This document shows, piece after piece, positions 17,371 to 25,623 of a DNA stretch of 40,003 nt (its first letter is position 1; each line of letters starts with the position of its first letter). Source of the DNA: an uncultured Eubacteriales bacterium (GTDB lineage: Bacteria; Bacillota; Clostridia; Oscillospirales; Ruminococcaceae); assembly GCA_900319075.1 (NCBI GenBank), contig ONMZ01000029.1, forward strand, positions 1 through 40,003, read 5' to 3'. The notes beneath the pieces are model-generated. The model had not been told where the DNA came from. It made no database searches and saw only the letters and a list, made by a program, of their open reading frames with translations. The translations under genes were made by a program, and so were the position numbers.

Positions 17371-18154
17371 CGTAGAATTTCCCAACTATATAGAGGAATT
17401 CCCGTCAAGACCTGTGGATCAGGAAGGAACAACTTATGGTGTAAATGTTGGTGTTTCCACTAATATTTCTTACGATCAAGACGATATAATGTACTCCGGT
17501 AAGAAGACCTATACGGACGGTACAAGGTATCACGTTGAAAAATCCAATTCAGCTACCTTGAATTATGAGGCAAACGCTGAACGGGACGAATACGATTCGG
17601 TTGGTAATGCAAGTTACAACCGTTCTCGTCTGGGAAATAACGGACTTGACAGGTATCTTACCTGCAAATGGCCTGACGGAAGCCAGGGAATGCTGATAAA
17701 TGCCACCGCAAAGTATAATGCCAATGCAGTAACAAATTACGATGATGCCTCAACAGAGGTGTATACATTAACACTGGAAAAGAAAACAGATGTTAAAGAA
17801 AACGGTGTTATAACGAAAGTTGAATACAAGCCGGTGGAGATCGATAAGTATCTGAAGAATGTTAAGCTGTTTGGCGGCGATTCGAGTGTACCCCTTACGA
17901 ATCAGTCTTCTGATAACAAGAGATATGTATACTCAGAGCCGAAATCCTCAGCAAGAGTGGATGAAAAGATGTTCACTATCGACACCTACTACGAAGTCCT
18001 TACCGGACCCGAGTTCCACGATTATGCTAACTATAGGGTAGTACTTGAGGTCCAGCTTAGAAACAGTTCCGGCGGTGTTATATCAAACAGCACGCAAAAG
18101 AATCATATTATCTACACCAACGCCAAGATCCATCCGGAGGTCATACAGCGTTGA
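17369..18154 (+). pseudogene. C-terminal remnant of a second giant surface protein
   Basis: About 261 codons homologous to the end of the giant protein at 5759-16684. The two line up from LSIQFP / ISVEFP through SATLNYEA / KATLEYNV, an IDKYLKNVKLFGG / LSDYVENIKITGL region, DYANYRVVLEVQL / SYSNYRMTLEMKM, to the ends IIYTNAKIHPEV and VVYTNAKVFPDV. The N-terminal portion, presumably thousands of bases, is absent. The frame is abruptly replaced by the tnpA gene, whose stop codon overlaps the first homologous codon. The only ATG in frame (17351) lies in the tnpA tail, so a functional start is unlikely. It is either a duplicated neighbour truncated by IS-linked deletion or a recombination leftover. 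The retained C-terminus and its own terminator argue for a once complete gene. Confidence 0.8.
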
Positions 18155-18195
18155 TCCCAAGCTGCGGCATTAAAAAGCTGAATTACTAAATTGAT

Positions 18196-18241
18196 CCCTC
18201 GCTTCAGGTGAGATAATTACCTGAAACGGGGGACCTTTTTG
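18196..18241 (+). terminator. terminator of the giant-gene remnant
   Basis: Long stem TCCCTCGCTTCAGGT / ACCTGAAACGGGGGA (imperfect, 15 bp) with a 9-nt loop, followed by CCTTTTTG. Confidence 0.8.
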
Positions 18242-18282
18242 TGTAGTGTATAAAACTTCCCTGTGAAAAAAGATACAATAAT

Positions 18283-18337
18283 ACAGCCGTGAACTCACCC
18301 TTCGGAGACCCTCCGATAGTTTGATGTCCACGGCTGT
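18283..18337 (-). terminator. terminator of the hybrid histidine kinase gene
   Basis: Outer stem ACAGCCGTG / CACGGCTGT enclosing an inner TCGGAG / CTCCGA hairpin, just beyond the kinase stop codon. On the minus strand it is followed by an AT-rich tail ending in six T. Confidence 0.6.
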
Positions 18338-18353
18338 TGTTTGTACCGTTCCC

Positions 18354-21300
18354 TTATTTTATCACGCTTTGAAGCATATCAAACAAAGCGTCGTTGTCAA
18401 TAGGCTTGCTCAGATGTGCGTTCATTCCCGCCTGTAAGCTTCTTTGTACATCCTCGTCAAATGCGTTTGCAGTCAAAGCTATTATGGGGATCGTCTTTGC
18501 ATCAGCCCTGTCCAGAGCCCTTATCTTTGCCGTAGCTTCAAGCCCGTCCATTTCAGGCATCCTTATGTCCATAAGTATTGCATCGTAAGTGCCCACATCG
18601 CTGTGAGCAAATTTCTCCAAAGCGATCTTTCCGTTTTGTGCGTGATCCACAGTCATCTCCTTCATGGAAAGCACCATCTCCATGATCTGTGCGTTGATCT
18701 CAACGTCCTCTGCAAGAAGTATGTGCCTGCCTTTAAGCTCTGCCTTTGGTTTGTCCTTGGGCTGTGCTTTTTTCTTCTTTTGGTATGCGCTTTTGTATTC
18801 CTCGATCACATTGCCTGCAAATACCGGCTTTGCAATAAAGCTGTCCACACCTGCGGTCACAGCCTCGTAAAGCACATCGTCCCATTTGTAAGCAGTGATG
18901 ATTATTATTGCCGAGTCGTGACCAACGATCTTTCGTATCTCCCTTGTAGTCTGTACACCGTCCATCTCAGGCATTTTAAGATCAACAAGTATAAGCTCGT
19001 AAGGCTTGTTCCTCGCCTGGCGTACCCTGACCTGCTCAATAGCCTCTCTTCCCGAAAGTACCGTCTCACAGCTTATGCCCTCCTTTTCAAGCACAAGCTT
19101 TGCGTGCTGACAGGCAATAGGGTCATCGTCTATGACAAGTATGCTCATTTTGTGGATCTGTACGTCGATGTCGTTGTTCCCGTCGCCTCCGGTCTGTGCG
19201 GAATCCATAAGAGTTATCGTAACGAAAAATGTGGTGCCCTTGCCCTTTTCACTTTGGACCTCTATGTTGCCGTTCATCATCTCAACAATGTTTTTGGTGA
19301 TAGCCAGACCAAGCCCCGAGCTGCCGTATTTATTCGTGGCTGAGCTGTCCTCCTGGCTGAATGTCTCAAATATCTTGGGCAGATAATCCTTGCTCATGCC
19401 GATACCCGTGTCTGAAATGGTGAAACGTAAAGTGGATTTGTTGCCGAATTGTGCCGTCCTTTGAGCCGAAAGTTCTACCTTTCCCCCCGTGGGAGTAAAC
19501 TTGACAGCGTTGCCCAGAATGTTTATAAGCACCTGGCGCAGCTTCATGCTGTCGCCAATGTAGTGAGACCCCACCGAGCCCTCAACGTGACAGCTGTATT
19601 CAAGCCCCTTGTCCTCGCACTGTGCGCTGAAAATGGTGTTGATCTGCTCCATAAGCCTGTCAAATGAGAAGTCCTCGTTTTTAAGCACCATCTTGCCCGA
19701 CTCTATCCTTGACATATCCAGAATGTCGTTTATAAGCCCAAGAAGATGATTTGCCGAATCGCCTATTTTTTCAAGGAACCCCCGTGTCTTGTCGGAGATC
19801 TGCGGATCGTGCAAAGCGATGCTGTTAAGCCCGATGATTGCGTTCATCGGCGTTCTTATCTCGTGGCTCATGTTTGAAAGGAATGCAGTCTTTGCCTTGC
19901 TTGCCTCCTTAACAGCGGCCAGAGCGTCGCTGAGCGCAAGACTTTGCGCCATAGAATCTCTCATCTCGCTGTCAATGTCGGTAAACCCTACGCCAATTGC
20001 GTGAACAATGTGATCATCTCTGTCCTGTGCATGGCGTACACCTGCCATTCTCAGCATCTCGTAAGACTCTCTGCCCTGGTACACCGCAAGATAACGGTAT
20101 GTGAGGATAAGTTTATTTTCAAGCCTCTTGCGTATGTTGTCCGGCTCGATGAACTGCAGAAATCCTTCCCGGTAGCTTTGTGCCACCCTTTCGTTTGCAT
20201 AGCGGGTAAATGCCTCACGAAAGCTGAAATGATCCCCGACCTGCGGACCCTCCACGGTATCTACCGACGAGCGGTAACAAGTACATTTGTCGTTGTCAAG
20301 GTTAACGTAGTAAACAGTCTTGTAATCCGAAGCCAGCGCCGTTATCATGTGATCCTGCCGTGTGCGCTGCTTTTCCTGTTCAAGCAGTTCGTTTTGCAGC
20401 TGTAATCTTTCCTCAAGCTCCTCCTGTTTTACACGGTTCTCGACCTGTGCAGCCTCTTTTTCCAGCTCCAGCTTTGTATTTTTCCTGTTCTGCCAAAAGA
20501 CAAAAGTAAACATGGCAAGCAGCACAATAGCTGTAAGCGCAGTCTGCACAAGGCTTCTTATGATTATCCCACGGGATACCGAGCCGATGTTGTCGCTTAT
20601 AACGCTTTCCCTCACAAGGTATGTGAGCATCCAGTCCGTACCCTTTATGGGAGTGTATGAAAGGGTCTCCTTCGTACCGTTGTAGGTAAATGAAACGATA
20701 CCTGCCTGGCCCTTTGTAAAATCCTCTCTGATGCTTTGTGCCGAATCGGAGCTGTCCTCGAATTCTGCGTGCTGTAAAGCTTTGAGAAGATTGTCCTCGC
20801 TTGCAAGTCCCCCAAGTACCATGTCTGTAAGCGCCGTACCATGTGAGGTGTATATGTTGCAAAATGTGGTGTTGTTGTTGTCCGACTGTAAAGATACACC
20901 CTCAAGCATGGTGTTCATGTTTATCTCCATAAAGCAAACGGAAAGGGTCTGCCCGTTAAACGCAAGCCTGTCCACAGGGATAGCAATTATAACGCTCTTG
21001 TTTGCGCTGCCGCTGTCCTTGACCGAGATCTCGGGCTTTGAGATGCTGTTGTAATTAAAGCTGTATTGCCCGATGTCGTTCTGAGTTCCCACTGAGGTGT
21101 ATATAAGACCGTTGGTGTCCACAAAAGCAAACTTTTCAAGGGTGTAAAGCTGCTTCATGCGCCTTTGGTAGGCCTGCAAATGCTGGGGATCTTTAAGGTC
21201 CTCTTGTGTAAGAAGCCCCACCGCCGTCTGAATATTTTTAATGTTGCGTTTCAAAGCCGAAGCCACCACCTGCTCACGCCTGCCCGCAAGCTCGTCAAGA

Positions 21301-21449
21301 TAAAGCCTGCTCACAGAGCCGACAGCTCTTTCGGTGTCGTGCTTTGCCTTTTGACCTGTCCATAGGGTACCTAAAATAAGTATTGCGGCTATAAGCAAAC
21401 TGCCGATAACAGCCGCATATAATCCTTTCTTGTTAGTTATCTTTTTCAT
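18354..21449 (-). CDS. membrane hybrid sensor histidine kinase with two receiver domains
   Basis: 1031 residues. Order: transmembrane segment (about 9-29); a large extracellular region of dCache type (about 30-300); second transmembrane segment (SLVQTALTAIVLLAMFTFVF); coiled coil (LELEKEAAQVENRVKQEE); a PAS-like stretch; HisKA with SHEIRTPMNAI (phospho-acceptor His529); HATPase with the N box ILGNAVKFTP, G1 DTGIGM and G2 GSSGLGLAI; REC1 (VDLKMPEMDG, Asp823); REC2 (MDIRMPEMDG, Asp961). All catalytic residues are intact. Family role: a phosphorelay from extracellular signal through His to Asp. No HPt domain or separate DNA-binding regulator is visible nearby, so the output is unknown. The start is the ATG at 21449 after AGGGGTG; an in-frame extension to 21590 runs back through the promoter and is not credible. 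Confidence 0.92.
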   Translation of the reverse strand: MKKITNKKGLYAAVIGSLLIAAILILGTLWTGQKAKHDTERAVGSVSRLYLDELAGRREQVVASALKRNIKNIQTAVGLLTQEDLKDPQHLQAYQRRMKQLYTLEKFAFVDTNGLIYTSVGTQNDIGQYSFNYNSISKPEISVKDSGSANKSVIIAIPVDRLAFNGQTLSVCFMEINMNTMLEGVSLQSDNNNTTFCNIYTSHGTALTDMVLGGLASEDNLLKALQHAEFEDSSDSAQSIREDFTKGQAGIVSFTYNGTKETLSYTPIKGTDWMLTYLVRESVISDNIGSVSRGIIIRSLVQTALTAIVLLAMFTFVFWQNRKNTKLELEKEAAQVENRVKQEELEERLQLQNELLEQEKQRTRQDHMITALASDYKTVYYVNLDNDKCTCYRSSVDTVEGPQVGDHFSFREAFTRYANERVAQSYREGFLQFIEPDNIRKRLENKLILTYRYLAVYQGRESYEMLRMAGVRHAQDRDDHIVHAIGVGFTDIDSEMRDSMAQSLALSDALAAVKEASKAKTAFLSNMSHEIRTPMNAIIGLNSIALHDPQISDKTRGFLEKIGDSANHLLGLINDILDMSRIESGKMVLKNEDFSFDRLMEQINTIFSAQCEDKGLEYSCHVEGSVGSHYIGDSMKLRQVLINILGNAVKFTPTGGKVELSAQRTAQFGNKSTLRFTISDTGIGMSKDYLPKIFETFSQEDSSATNKYGSSGLGLAITKNIVEMMNGNIEVQSEKGKGTTFFVTITLMDSAQTGGDGNNDIDVQIHKMSILVIDDDPIACQHAKLVLEKEGISCETVLSGREAIEQVRVRQARNKPYELILVDLKMPEMDGVQTTREIRKIVGHDSAIIIITAYKWDDVLYEAVTAGVDSFIAKPVFAGNVIEEYKSAYQKKKKAQPKDKPKAELKGRHILLAEDVEINAQIMEMVLSMKEMTVDHAQNGKIALEKFAHSDVGTYDAILMDIRMPEMDGLEATAKIRALDRADAKTIPIIALTANAFDEDVQRSLQAGMNAHLSKPIDNDALFDMLQSVIK

Positions 21450-21500
21450 ATGTTCACCCCTGTAAAGTAAGATCAATAAATAATCTGTTATGCTGTTGAA

Positions 21501-21530
21501 ATTATACCATATTTCCACAGAGTATGTCAA
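21501..21530 (-). promoter_or_regulatory. promoter of the hybrid kinase gene
   Basis: On the minus strand: TTGACA (21530-21525), 18-nt spacer, TATAAT (21506-21501), about 50 nt before the start codon at 21449. Confidence 0.75.
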
Positions 21531-21705
21531 TAAACCGCCACGGCACACAGCGTGCCCGCTGAAAGATAGAGGATCAGAGGCAATAAGCAAGAAAAAAGCA
21601 TTTGATAATAGTTTAATTTCTGTTTTATCCCCCCTTATCCTTACGCAGCGGTCGAGGATATTCTCTTTGTGCTTTTGTATAAGTATAAAAATTCACTAAA
21701 TGTTC

Positions 21706-21734
21706 TTGCAATTTGCGATTTACGGGTGTATAAT
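21706..21734 (+). promoter_or_regulatory. promoter of the thiamine operon
   Basis: TTGCAA (21706-21711), 17-nt spacer, TATAAT (21729-21734), about 30 nt ahead of the TPP riboswitch. The stretch 21531-21705 between the two divergent promoters shows nothing else I can name. Confidence 0.75.
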
Positions 21735-21766
21735 ATTAGATGATGAGAGTTTAACTCTTATCTTAT

Positions 21767-21856
21767 ATCTTAACGGGAGCTTGTGCGTACAGGCTGAGAA
21801 AAAGGTGTTACCTTTGACCGTAGACCTGATTTGGGTAATGCCAACGTAGGAACATG
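21767..21856 (+). promoter_or_regulatory. TPP riboswitch (thi box)
   Basis: The consensus elements occur in order: GGGAGC, AGGCTGAGA, GACC, GACCTGAT, GGGTAATGCCAACGTAGGAA. It lies between a sigma-A promoter and thiW. Binding of thiamine pyrophosphate is expected to favour the terminator at 21876 and shut the operon. Confidence 0.95.
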
Positions 21857-21875
21857 ATGTTATTTCGTCCATGTG

Positions 21876-21906
21876 CAGGGCTTGCCTTAATGCGGGCCCT
21901 GTTTTT
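21876..21906 (+). terminator. riboswitch-controlled terminator
   Basis: CAGGGC / GCCCTG stem with a 14-nt loop followed by TTTTTA, 20 nt past the TPP aptamer and before any gene. It is the likely expression platform. A competing pairing ACATG (21852) with CATGT (21870) links it to the aptamer's 3' end. Confidence 0.8.
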
Positions 21907-22065
21907 ATTTTGTCTGAAAGGAAGTGACAACGCTTATCCCGAAGTTCGGGCGGATAGAAGGGGAGCTCCTTGTGTCTTGTATTTTTGCGATGGGAACCTG
22001 TGTTTCAGGGTGAGAGGCAGAAATAGATCTGCGACCGAAAAATTATGCGAAAAGAGGATATTCAA

Positions 22066-22797
22066 GTGAAAAGATCAAAGAACCTTATGAAAATGGTCGT
22101 GCTCTCTATGCTAATAGCATTAGGCGTTGTTATCTCACCTATACTCAGAGTAGAGGGCATGTGCCCAATGGCGCATCTGATAAATATAGTATGCTCGGTG
22201 CTTTTAGGACCGTGGTATTCGCTTTTGTGCGCCACACTTATCGGAATAATACGTATGGCTTTTATGGGTATACCCCCACTTGCCCTTACCGGCGCAGTGT
22301 TCGGAGCATTCCTCTCCGGAGTATTTTACAGGCTCTCAAAAGGCAAGATCATCTGTGCCGTCCTTGGCGAGGTCATCGGCACAGGTATCGTGGGCGCCAT
22401 TGTTTCCTATCCTGTAATGCGCTTTATCATGGGCAGAGAAGGGCTTGGCTGGACCTTTTACATTCCCTCCTTTGTTGCGGGTACCCTCATCGGCGGAAGC
22501 ATAGCGTATTTCTTCCTGCGTAAGCTTGCCGCCAACGGAAGTCTGGTCAAAATGCAAAAAGCCCTGGGTTCGGCAGCCTTTGCCGATAACGGCAGCGTGC
22601 TTTCAAATTCCCTGACCATCGCCGCCTTCGGAGCCATAGCCTTCGTGGTGGTTGAAGTGGTAAGCTCAATGTTCAAGCTCAGCGAAAGCACCACCCGCTA
22701 TGCCGCCTACGGTTCTCTGATAGCCTTCGGGTGTATAGCCCTTGTCTACTTTGTTATAAAAAAGCTGGGAGGCACAAAGGTCACAGATGATAACTGA
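22066..22797 (+). CDS. thiW: ThiW, thiazole-precursor uptake membrane protein
   Basis: 243 residues, strongly hydrophobic. The ThiW signature region is at the N-terminus: MLIALGVVISPILRVEGMCPMAHLINIVCSVLLGPWYS, with GMCPMAHLIN and a following LIGIIRMAFMGIPPLA. Family role: S component of an ECF-type transporter thought to import hydroxyethylthiazole; the energising subunits are encoded elsewhere. The protein is longer than most ThiW (about 165 residues): after residue ~165 there is an extra region with two more predicted membrane helices (LTIAAFGAIAFVVVEVVSSM and LIAFGCIALVYFVI). I chose the GTG at 22066, 7 nt after AGAGGA; the ATG at 22045 has no RBS. It overlaps thiM by 11 bp and lies behind the TPP riboswitch, so it is repressed when thiamine is ample. 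Confidence 0.88.
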   Translation: MKRSKNLMKMVVLSMLIALGVVISPILRVEGMCPMAHLINIVCSVLLGPWYSLLCATLIGIIRMAFMGIPPLALTGAVFGAFLSGVFYRLSKGKIICAVLGEVIGTGIVGAIVSYPVMRFIMGREGLGWTFYIPSFVAGTLIGGSIAYFFLRKLAANGSLVKMQKALGSAAFADNGSVLSNSLTIAAFGAIAFVVVEVVSSMFKLSESTTRYAAYGSLIAFGCIALVYFVIKKLGGTKVTDDN

Positions 22798-23581
22798 AAT
22801 AAGAAAAACCCTCAGGGAGAGATCCCCCCTGATACATTGTATAACCAACCCCATCTCGATAAACCAGTGCGCCAATGTGATACTTTCCACAGGTGCACGC
22901 CCTATGATGGCAGAGCATCCCGAGGAAGCGGCTGTGATGACCGCCTGTGCCGGGGCAGTAATGCTCAATATGGGAAATATCACCGATGTACGCAAGCAGT
23001 CTATGCTTATCAGCGCACAAACTGCAAAACAAAAGGGTATCCCCTTTGTGCTTGACGTGTGCGGAAGCGCCTGCTTGACTACCCGCAGAGATTATGCCCT
23101 GCACCTTATCGATACTTCCTTGCCAAGTGTTATAAAAGGGAACTATTCCGAGATAACCGCCCTTTTTGACCCGCTCTATTCCTCCTCCGGGGTGGATGCG
23201 GATAAAAGCCTGAGTGAAAAAGATGCGGCAAATACAGCCCTGCAGCTTGCTGTAAGATACGGCACAGTTGTGCTTGCAAGCGGAAAGACCGACATCGTTA
23301 CCGACGGAAAACGCCTTGCGCTTGTGGATAACGGCTGCATACAGCTTTCCACTGTAACGGGAACAGGCTGTATGCAAGGCGCATTGTGCGCCGCCTTCCT
23401 TTCAGCGGCAGCCCCCCTTGATGCAGCCACCGCCGCAAGCTCTGTGTTTGGTATCTGCGGCGAGCTTGCACAGACCGGCAAAGGCTCCGGCAGCTTTATG
23501 GTGAACCTGCTGGATGCACTTTCAACACTTACCGATAAACAGATAAACGAGCTTTCAAAAATAAGCATAAGTGATGCCTGA
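22787..23581 (+). CDS. thiM: hydroxyethylthiazole kinase
   Basis: 264 residues, normal length. Phosphorylates 4-methyl-5-(2-hydroxyethyl)thiazole so that ThiE can use it. Family motifs seen: HCITNPISINQCANVILSTG near residues 18-37, ARPMMAEHPEEA, GNYSEI, and the ribokinase-type anion hole TGTGCMQGAL near residue 192 with the catalytic Cys. It starts inside the end of thiW (ATGATAACTGA overlap), indicating translational coupling, and is followed by thiE after 29 bp. Together with ThiW it forms the thiazole salvage branch. No thiazole synthesis genes are visible in the window. Confidence 0.95.
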   Translation: MITEIRKTLRERSPLIHCITNPISINQCANVILSTGARPMMAEHPEEAAVMTACAGAVMLNMGNITDVRKQSMLISAQTAKQKGIPFVLDVCGSACLTTRRDYALHLIDTSLPSVIKGNYSEITALFDPLYSSSGVDADKSLSEKDAANTALQLAVRYGTVVLASGKTDIVTDGKRLALVDNGCIQLSTVTGTGCMQGALCAAFLSAAAPLDAATAASSVFGICGELAQTGKGSGSFMVNLLDALSTLTDKQINELSKISISDA

Positions 23582-23610
23582 CAGGCAAACACCAAAAAGG
23601 AGCAAATACA

Positions 23611-24246
23611 ATGAAAGACCTGAACACAAGGATCTATTTTATAACCGACAGCACCCCCTATACCGAAAAGGAGTTCCTTTCCCGTGTAGGTTCTGCCCTT
23701 GCCGGGGGAGTGGATCTTATACAGCTTCGTGAAAAAGAACGCACCACAAGAGAGTATATCGACCTTGCACAAAAAGTCCATGCCCTTGCAAAGCAGTATA
23801 ACGTGCCCCTGATAATCGACGATAGGATCGACGTTGCACTTGCAGCGCACACCGAGGGCGTCCACCTTGGCCAGAGCGATATGCCCGTAAAGACTGCAAG
23901 GGAAATACTTGGCGATGATATTATAATCGGTGCCACCGCAAAAACTGTGGAGCAGGCGCTTGAAGCCTTTGAGCAGGGTGCGGATTACCTTGGCGTAGGG
24001 GCTATCTACCCAACCACCACAAAGGTCAAAACGGTGCTGACATCGACCCAAATGCTCGATAAGATCTGCAAAGCTGTGCCTATCCCCGTAAATGCTATCG
24101 GCGGACTTAATAAGGACAATATAGACGTGCTGAAGGGTATCGGGATAAGCGGCATATGTGCAGTATCGGCAATAATGAAAGCCCCCGACCCCGAAAATGC
24201 AGTAAAAGAACTTTCACAGGCGGTAAAAGACAAACTGGGTATATAA
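23611..24246 (+). CDS. thiE: thiamine-phosphate synthase
   Basis: 211 residues, a complete TIM-barrel ThiE. It couples HMP-PP with thiazole phosphate to give thiamine phosphate. Motifs: IYFITDS at the N-terminus, LIQLREKE, PLIIDDRIDVALA with the HLGQSDMPV strand, GADYLGVGAIYPTTTK, and the phosphate-binding NAIGGLNKDNI. An AAAGGAG sits 7-8 nt before the ATG. Third gene of the thiW-thiM-thiE unit. The next thi gene is 557 bp away, behind hairpin-rich DNA. Confidence 0.95.
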   Translation: MKDLNTRIYFITDSTPYTEKEFLSRVGSALAGGVDLIQLREKERTTREYIDLAQKVHALAKQYNVPLIIDDRIDVALAAHTEGVHLGQSDMPVKTAREILGDDIIIGATAKTVEQALEAFEQGADYLGVGAIYPTTTKVKTVLTSTQMLDKICKAVPIPVNAIGGLNKDNIDVLKGIGISGICAVSAIMKAPDPENAVKELSQAVKDKLGI

Positions 24247-24377
24247 ATCAGAATTTAACGCAGCACCCTTGCGTGGCAGCTGGGGGAAACCCTTTTGGAG
24301 AAGGGTTATCCCCCAGACCCCCTTCCTAAACCTCTTAATGATTTTTACACATCGGGCTATTGCCCGATATGTAAAAA
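24247..24377. repeat. dispersed intergenic repeat, copy A
   Basis: Positions 24247-24357 match 39891-40001 with two differences in 111 bases (97 identical in a row). It contains a long hairpin (CTGGGGGAAACCCTT / AAGGGTTATCCCCCAG, 24279-24315) and, just beyond, TTTTTACACATCGGGC / GCCCGATATGTAAAAA (24342-24377). It lies directly after the thiE stop, where the hairpins could act as terminators in either direction. Confidence 0.85.
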
Positions 24378-24479
24378 TGACTGAAAAGTTCAAAAAGAGA
24401 GTTTGAGGAAAACTTTTCCCAAGAGAATATCTCCAACTGCTATGCAAGGATAATGCGCCAAATCGTGCATATTAAAAAG

Positions 24480-24770
24480 GTTTGGGGTCAAGCCCTTTCC
24501 TAAAAGAGGGATACACTATCCTGCGGATAGCGTGCGGTCGAGGGGCGGCGCCCTCGTCGCTCTCCGCAGAGAGCGAAATCCCCCTACATCGTGCGCTCCG
24601 CAAGGGAAGTGAACAAGCGAACAGCAAGCTGTACGCTCCAAAACAGTCTGGTGGACTGTTTTGGAAGAGGGGACGCCCTGCAAGAGAGGGCGTGCCCCTT
24701 TGAAAAGTTTTAGACTGTTTTTACTCAATCCGCTTGCGGCTTGACGACGAGGACATTACGTCGTGTGCAG
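24480..24770. repeat. hairpin-rich noncoding stretch between thiE and thiD
   Basis: At least five stems lie in under 200 bp: CTATCC/GGATAG (24516-24530), GAGGG/CCCTC (24540-24555), CGCTCTC/GAGAGCG (24558-24575), the perfect 12-bp TCCAAAACAGTC/GACTGTTTTGGA (24637-24665), and GGGGACGCCCT/AGGGCGTGCCCC (24669-24698). No credible gene is present; a short + strand frame (24482-24703) has no RBS and follows the palindromes. It may be a mosaic repeat or mobile palindromic element, or a structured RNA. I see no clear promoter for thiD in it. Confidence 0.6.
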
Positions 24771-24803
24771 GACAAGTTCTGATCAAAAAAAGGAGACTAT
24801 CTT

Positions 24804-25622
24804 ATGAAAACAGCATTGACAATAGCAGGCAGCGACAGCTGCGGAGGCGCAGGCATACAGGCTGACATCAAAACTATGACCATGAACGGCGTTTATGCCA
24901 TGAGTGCCATAACCGCCCTCACAGCCCAGAATACAACGGGCGTGCGTGCAATAATGGAGGCTTCCCCCGAGTTCCTTGCACAGCAGCTTGATGCTGTTTT
25001 TGAAGACATCTTCCCCGATGCCGTAAAGATAGGCATGGTATCTTCAAGCGAACTGGTAGAGGTAATTGCTCAAAAGCTGACCTTTTACAAGGCAAAAAAC
25101 ATCGTTGCCGACCCTGTAATGGTGGCAACCAGCGGCTCGGCGCTGATAAAGACCGACGCTGTAAAGACCCTCACCGAAAAGATGTTTCCCATAGCCTCTC
25201 TCGTAACACCAAATATCCCCGAAGCCCAGGTGCTTTCGGGTTTGGAAATAAACAATAAGACCCATATGCAAAAAGCTGCCGGGGCGATCTATGAAAAATA
25301 CGGCTGTGCAGTCCTTTTGAAAGGCGGACACAGCGTCAGCGATGCAAGCGACCTGCTTTGCGATGAAAAGGGTATGAGCTGGTTTGAAAGCCGGCGCATA
25401 GATAACCCCAATACCCACGGCACAGGCTGTACCCTTTCAAGCGCCATAGCCGCCAACCTTGCAAAGGGCTTTTCCCTGAGCGAGTCTGTCGGTCGTGCGA
25501 AGGAGTATATCTGCGGTGCCCTTGCCGCACAGCTTGACCTTGGCAAAGGCTCAGGTCCCATGGCGCACAACTTTGATCTGAGATCGGAATTTGCATATGG
25601 AAAAAACGAAAGGAAAAAGTGA
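24804..25622 (+). CDS. thiD: HMP / HMP-phosphate kinase
   Basis: 272 residues, full length. Carries out two successive phosphorylations of 4-amino-5-hydroxymethyl-2-methylpyrimidine to HMP-PP. Ribokinase-fold motifs: [20 protein letters not shown] at residues 6-25, [33 protein letters not shown], and [18 protein letters not shown] near 205. AAAGGAG lies 7-8 nt upstream of the ATG. Its stop is one base from the thiC start, so the two are one unit. They are separated from thiE by an unusual palindromic stretch, so whether the TPP riboswitch still controls them is open. Confidence 0.95.
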   Translation: MKTALTIAGSDSCGGAGIQADIKTMTMNGVYAMSAITALTAQNTTGVRAIMEASPEFLAQQLDAVFEDIFPDAVKIGMVSSSELVEVIAQKLTFYKAKNIVADPVMVATSGSALIKTDAVKTLTEKMFPIASLVTPNIPEAQVLSGLEINNKTHMQKAAGAIYEKYGCAVLLKGGHSVSDASDLLCDEKGMSWFESRRIDNPNTHGTGCTLSSAIAANLAKGFSLSESVGRAKEYICGALAAQLDLGKGSGPMAHNFDLRSEFAYGKNERKK

Positions 25623-25623
25623 T

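Noticed and set aside
18444-19343. 299-residue plus-strand frame opposite the hybrid kinase
   Set aside because: It mirrors receiver and ATPase domains, is rich in Cys and His as typical of antisense frames, and has no start signals.
23176-24051. 291-residue minus-strand frame across thiM and thiE
   Set aside because: It spans two well-identified genes on the other strand and has no family resemblance.
24482-24703. 73-residue plus-strand frame in the thiE-thiD gap
   Set aside because: It follows palindromic repeat DNA, lacks an RBS and has a repeat-derived composition.
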